In this document: piece after piece, positions 6,946 to 10,372 of the stretch
Layout: each line of letters begins with the position of its first letter
Position numbering within the stretch: position 1 is the stretch's first letter
NCBI GenBank assembly: GCA_050261675.1
Contig: JBLNDO010000040.1
Location: 1 to 10,372, forward strand
DNA from: DASUBN01 sp050261675
GTDB taxonomy: Bacteria > Pseudomonadota > Gammaproteobacteria > Natronospirales > REEB76
Length of the DNA stretch: 10,372 nt
Direction: 5' to 3'
The notes under the pieces: model-generated
Database searches by the model: none
The model's input: only the letters and a program-made list of their open reading frames with translations
Told to the model about the DNA's origin: nothing
Made by a program: the position numbers and the translations under genes

Positions 6946-7874
6946 GTACCGCGCGCCGTCTCGCATTGAAGATTGACGTCGATACCCTGCGCGGCACGCT
7001 GGAAGGCGTGCCGCAGTTGATCGGGACCCTGAAGCGGCATCAGGCGCAGGCCACGTTCCTGTTCAGCCTCGGGCCGGATAATACCGGCCGAGCGCTCAGG
7101 CGGGTGTTCCGGCCGGGGTTCCTGCAGAAGGTCTTCCGTACCAACGTGGCCGGCAATTACGGCCTGAAGACCCTCATGTACGGCGTGCTCATCCCGGGCC
7201 CGGACATCGGCCGGAAGGGCGGCGCCGCCATGCGCGCCGCGCGCGATGCCGGTTACGAAGTGGGTATCCATACCTGGGATCACATCCGCTGGCAGGACTT
7301 TGTGGCGCGCCGCGACGAACCCTGGACGCGCCGCGAATTCAGTCTCGCCGTGGAGCGCTTCATCGAGGTGTTCAGTGTGGAGCCCAGGACCTTCGGCGCC
7401 GCCGGCTGGCAGATGAACGCCCATGCCTTCGAGCTGGAACTCGAATACCGCATGGACTATGCCAGCGACACCCGCGGCAGCCATCCCTTCCTTCCGGAGA
7501 TGCACGGCAAGGTCATCGGCGTGCCGCAGTTGCCTACCACGCTGCCAACCCTGGATGAGCTCGTGGGCGTGAACGGCGTTACCGTGGATAACGTGGCCGA
7601 GCACCTGCTCAAGCTCACGGAGAAGGACCCGCCGGCGGCGGGCCACGTGTTCACCCTGCACGCGGAACTGGAAGGCATGGCGCTCAAGCCCGTCTTCGAG
7701 AAGCTGCTGGCGGGCTGGAAGGCCCAGGGCTACGAACTCGTTGCCACCGAGACCCTGGCCAAGGCCCTCGACCGCAAGGCGCTGCCCATGCACACGGTCA
7801 TCATGGCCGAGGTGCCGGGCCGTTCCGGCACGCTGGCGGTGCAGGGCCCGGCCTGCGAAATCCGTAAGTTATAA
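6942..7874 (+). CDS. arnD: ArnD: 4-deoxy-4-formamido-L-arabinose-phosphoundecaprenol deformylase
   Basis: A 310-residue polysaccharide-deacetylase-fold enzyme that removes the formyl group from undecaprenyl-phosphate-L-Ara4FN at the inner membrane. Motif 1 is KIDVDTLRGTLEGVPQL with Asp12 and Asp14. Motif 2 is HTWDH at 110-114, in place of E. coli HAWDH, and supplies metal-binding histidines. Further matches are FSLGPDNTGR, AAGWQMN, the segment SDTRGSHPF, LPTTLPTLDE and HAELEG at His240. E. coli ArnD is about 296 residues, so the length fits. GTG 6942 is preferred over ATG 6924: it has a GAGGG ribosome binding site, overlaps the lipoprotein stop as GTGA, and puts IDVDT near the position seen in the family. 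The stop codon lies inside a TATAAT that probably belongs to icd. Confidence 0.92.
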   Translation: MSTARRLALKIDVDTLRGTLEGVPQLIGTLKRHQAQATFLFSLGPDNTGRALRRVFRPGFLQKVFRTNVAGNYGLKTLMYGVLIPGPDIGRKGGAAMRAARDAGYEVGIHTWDHIRWQDFVARRDEPWTRREFSLAVERFIEVFSVEPRTFGAAGWQMNAHAFELELEYRMDYASDTRGSHPFLPEMHGKVIGVPQLPTTLPTLDELVGVNGVTVDNVAEHLLKLTEKDPPAAGHVFTLHAELEGMALKPVFEKLLAGWKAQGYELVATETLAKALDRKALPMHTVIMAEVPGRSGTLAVQGPACEIRKL

Positions 7875-7875
7875 T
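7870..7875 (+). promoter_or_regulatory. Putative sigma70 -10 element of icd, overlapping the arnD stop
   Basis: TATAAT followed by TCCGCGCCC overlaps the TAA of arnD (7872-7874) and sits 42 bases before the icd ATG, giving a leader of about 35 bases. No convincing -35 hexamer is visible at normal spacing. The layout copies that before arnT: a perfect -10 followed by a GC-rich GCGCC discriminator. Confidence 0.5.
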
Positions 7876-7916
7876 TCCGCGCCCGTTCGAGAAACCAAAC
7901 CGATCAGAGGAACGCC

Positions 7917-9158
<1,242 letters not shown>

Positions 9159-9188
9159 TGCGGCAATGATGAAAATGAAGTAAAACTT

Positions 9189-9215
9189 AGACGGCGGCCT
9201 CCACGGCCGCCGTCT
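9189..9215 (+). terminator. Strong hairpin after icd, probable terminator
   Basis: A perfect 11-base-pair stem, AGACGGCGGCC and GGCCGCCGTCT, surrounds a TCCAC loop, 30 bases after the icd stop. Downstream is only TCTCGCTCTC-like sequence rather than a T-run, so it is not a textbook intrinsic terminator on the + strand. The A-rich left side (GTAAAACTT) would be a U-rich tail for transcription coming from the right. Confidence 0.6.
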
Positions 9216-9232
9216 CGCTCTCGGGAGTACCC

Positions 9233-10159
9233 ATGGCCAAAGGCACCCATGACTACCAGGCGGACCCGCGCAACGCCGCCATCCAGGTGAGCATCAACGG
9301 CAAGCTGTTCCCTCGGGACGAGGCCAAGGTCTCGGTGTTCGACAGCGGCTACGTGCTGGGGGACGGGGTCTGGGAGGGCCTGCGCCTGCATGCGGGTGGC
9401 CTCCCGTTCCTGGAGTTGCACCTCGACCGTTTATACGAGGGCGCGAAAGCCATCGACATGGACATCGGCCTCACGCGCGAACAGCTGACCCAGCAGCTCC
9501 TGGTAGTGCTCCGGGCCAACAAAATGCATGACGGTGTGCACATCCGCCTCATGGTCACCCGCGGCATCAAGGCGACGCCCTACCAGGACCCGCGTGTGAC
9601 CGTCGGGCCTGCCACGGTGGTCATCATCCCCGAATACAAGCAGCCCTTGCCCAAGACGGTGGAGCAGGGTATCCGCCTCTTCACCACCCACGTGCGCCGG
9701 GCCTATCCCGACACCCTGGACCCGAAGCTCAACACCCACTCCAAGCTCAACGACATCCTGGCCTGCATCCAGGCGGCCAAGGCGGGTTACGACGAAGCGC
9801 TGATGCTGGACCCCCACGGTTTCGTGGCCACCTGCAACTCGACGCATTTCTTCATCGTGCGCAAGGGCGAGGTCTGGACCTCCTCCGGCAAGTACTGCCT
9901 GGGCGGCATCACCCGCGGTAACGTCTTGCGCCTGTGCCGCGGCCACGGCATCCCGTGCTTCGAGAAGGACTTCAGCCTCACGGATGTGTACGGCGCCGAG
10001 GAGGCCTTCGTCACCGGCACCTTCGCAGGATTAGTGCCGGTCACGGAAGTGGACGGTCGCCGCATCGGCGAGGGCAAGCGCGGCTCCCTGGTGCAGAGGC
10101 TGCAAGGGCTGTACATGGACCTCGTCAAGCAGGAGAGTGCCAAGGGTCCAAAGGCATGA
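9233..10159 (+). CDS. Fold-type IV PLP aminotransferase (branched-chain/D-amino acid aminotransferase-like)
   Basis: A 308-residue class IV aminotransferase-family protein. An N-terminal extension of about 15 residues precedes INGKLFPRDEAKVSVFDSG and GDGVWEGLRLHAGG. Arg66 in HLDRLYEGA should bind the PLP phosphate. Lys165 in the DPKLNTHSKLND segment is the likely Schiff-base lysine by its spacing to later motifs; Lys171 is the alternative. GGITRGNVLRLC and the VTGTFAGLVPV segment match the phosphate-cup motifs of IlvE. The residue aligned with the PLP N1-binding Glu193 of E. coli IlvE is Thr200, within FVATCNSTHFF, so a key residue is replaced. Function could be an aminotransferase, a lyase or something else; I would not call it IlvE. 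GGGAG at 9223-9227 supports the start. Its stop overlaps the next gene (ATGA), implying a joint role. Confidence 0.85.
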   Translation: MAKGTHDYQADPRNAAIQVSINGKLFPRDEAKVSVFDSGYVLGDGVWEGLRLHAGGLPFLELHLDRLYEGAKAIDMDIGLTREQLTQQLLVVLRANKMHDGVHIRLMVTRGIKATPYQDPRVTVGPATVVIIPEYKQPLPKTVEQGIRLFTTHVRRAYPDTLDPKLNTHSKLNDILACIQAAKAGYDEALMLDPHGFVATCNSTHFFIVRKGEVWTSSGKYCLGGITRGNVLRLCRGHGIPCFEKDFSLTDVYGAEEAFVTGTFAGLVPVTEVDGRRIGEGKRGSLVQRLQGLYMDLVKQESAKGPKA

Positions 10160-10372
10160 GCGGCGCCCTGCGCCTCGCCATGTGGTCGGGGCCGCGCAAC
10201 ATCTCCACGGCCATGATGCGTTCCTGGGAGAACCGGGAGGACACGGCGGTCATCGATGAGCCCCTGTATGCGCATTACCTGCTTGCCACGGGCGTGAACC
10301 ATCCGGGGCGCGACGAGGTGATTGCCTCCCAGTCCACGGACTGGCGCGAGGTGGTGCAAGAACTCACGGGCC
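10156..10372 (+). CDS. Sulfotransferase-like P-loop protein, 5' end only
   Basis: The first 72 codons of a gene that continues past the window. The start overlaps the aminotransferase stop as ATGA, with purine-rich AAGGG at 10142-10146 upstream. The N-terminal strand and loop, LAMWSGPRNISTAMMRSWEN, fit the 5'-phosphosulfate-binding loop of sulfotransferase-fold proteins in a non-canonical form (SGPRNIST instead of a PKSGT-type loop). The following VIDEPLYAHYL is typical of the bacterial sulfotransferase-like group with that loop. The substrate is unknown and catalytic activity cannot be judged from this part. Tight coupling to the fold-type IV enzyme suggests the two act together. Confidence 0.75.
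   Translation, partial: MSGALRLAMWSGPRNISTAMMRSWENREDTAVIDEPLYAHYLLATGVNHPGRDEVIASQSTDWREVVQELTG

Overview
The window reads as chromosomal DNA of a GC-rich Gram-negative proteobacterium. I favour a gamma- or betaproteobacterium, because the outer-membrane lipid A modification genes and an isocitrate dehydrogenase of the E. coli homodimeric type point that way; the sequence does not support a genus. All genes are on the + strand, packed tightly, often with 4-base stop/start overlaps. I see no phage, transposon, CRISPR, tRNA or rRNA sequence.

Layout. Bases 1-195 are the 3' end of a TfoX N-terminal-domain protein. A short spacer (196-271) holds a hairpin and a TATAAT -10 element. From 272 to 7874 runs an eight-gene operon for 4-amino-4-deoxy-L-arabinose (L-Ara4N) modification of lipid A: arnT, a small SMR-like flippase subunit (arnE-like), arnB, arnC, the formyltransferase half of arnA, the decarboxylase half of arnA, an unrecognised small lipoprotein, and arnD. 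After a second TATAAT element, which overlaps the arnD stop codon, comes icd (7917-9158). A strong hairpin (9189-9215) follows. The window ends with a fold-type IV aminotransferase (9233-10159) overlapping a sulfotransferase-like P-loop gene that runs off the end.

How the genes work together. The decarboxylase oxidises and decarboxylates UDP-glucuronate to UDP-4-keto-pentose. ArnB transaminates it to UDP-L-Ara4N, the formyltransferase protects the amine, ArnC moves the sugar to undecaprenyl phosphate, ArnD removes the formyl group, the ArnE-like protein is expected to help flip the lipid-linked sugar, and ArnT transfers it to lipid A in the periplasm. The expected outcome is a less negative outer membrane and tolerance to polymyxin and cationic peptides. 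No UDP-glucose dehydrogenase (ugd) or second flippase subunit is in the window.

The main points for a second look are the split arnA, the uncharacterised lipoprotein inside the operon, and the aminotransferase/sulfotransferase pair, in which the usual PLP N1-binding glutamate appears to be threonine. Most of the window otherwise belongs to well-known families, and I do not claim a wholly new system.
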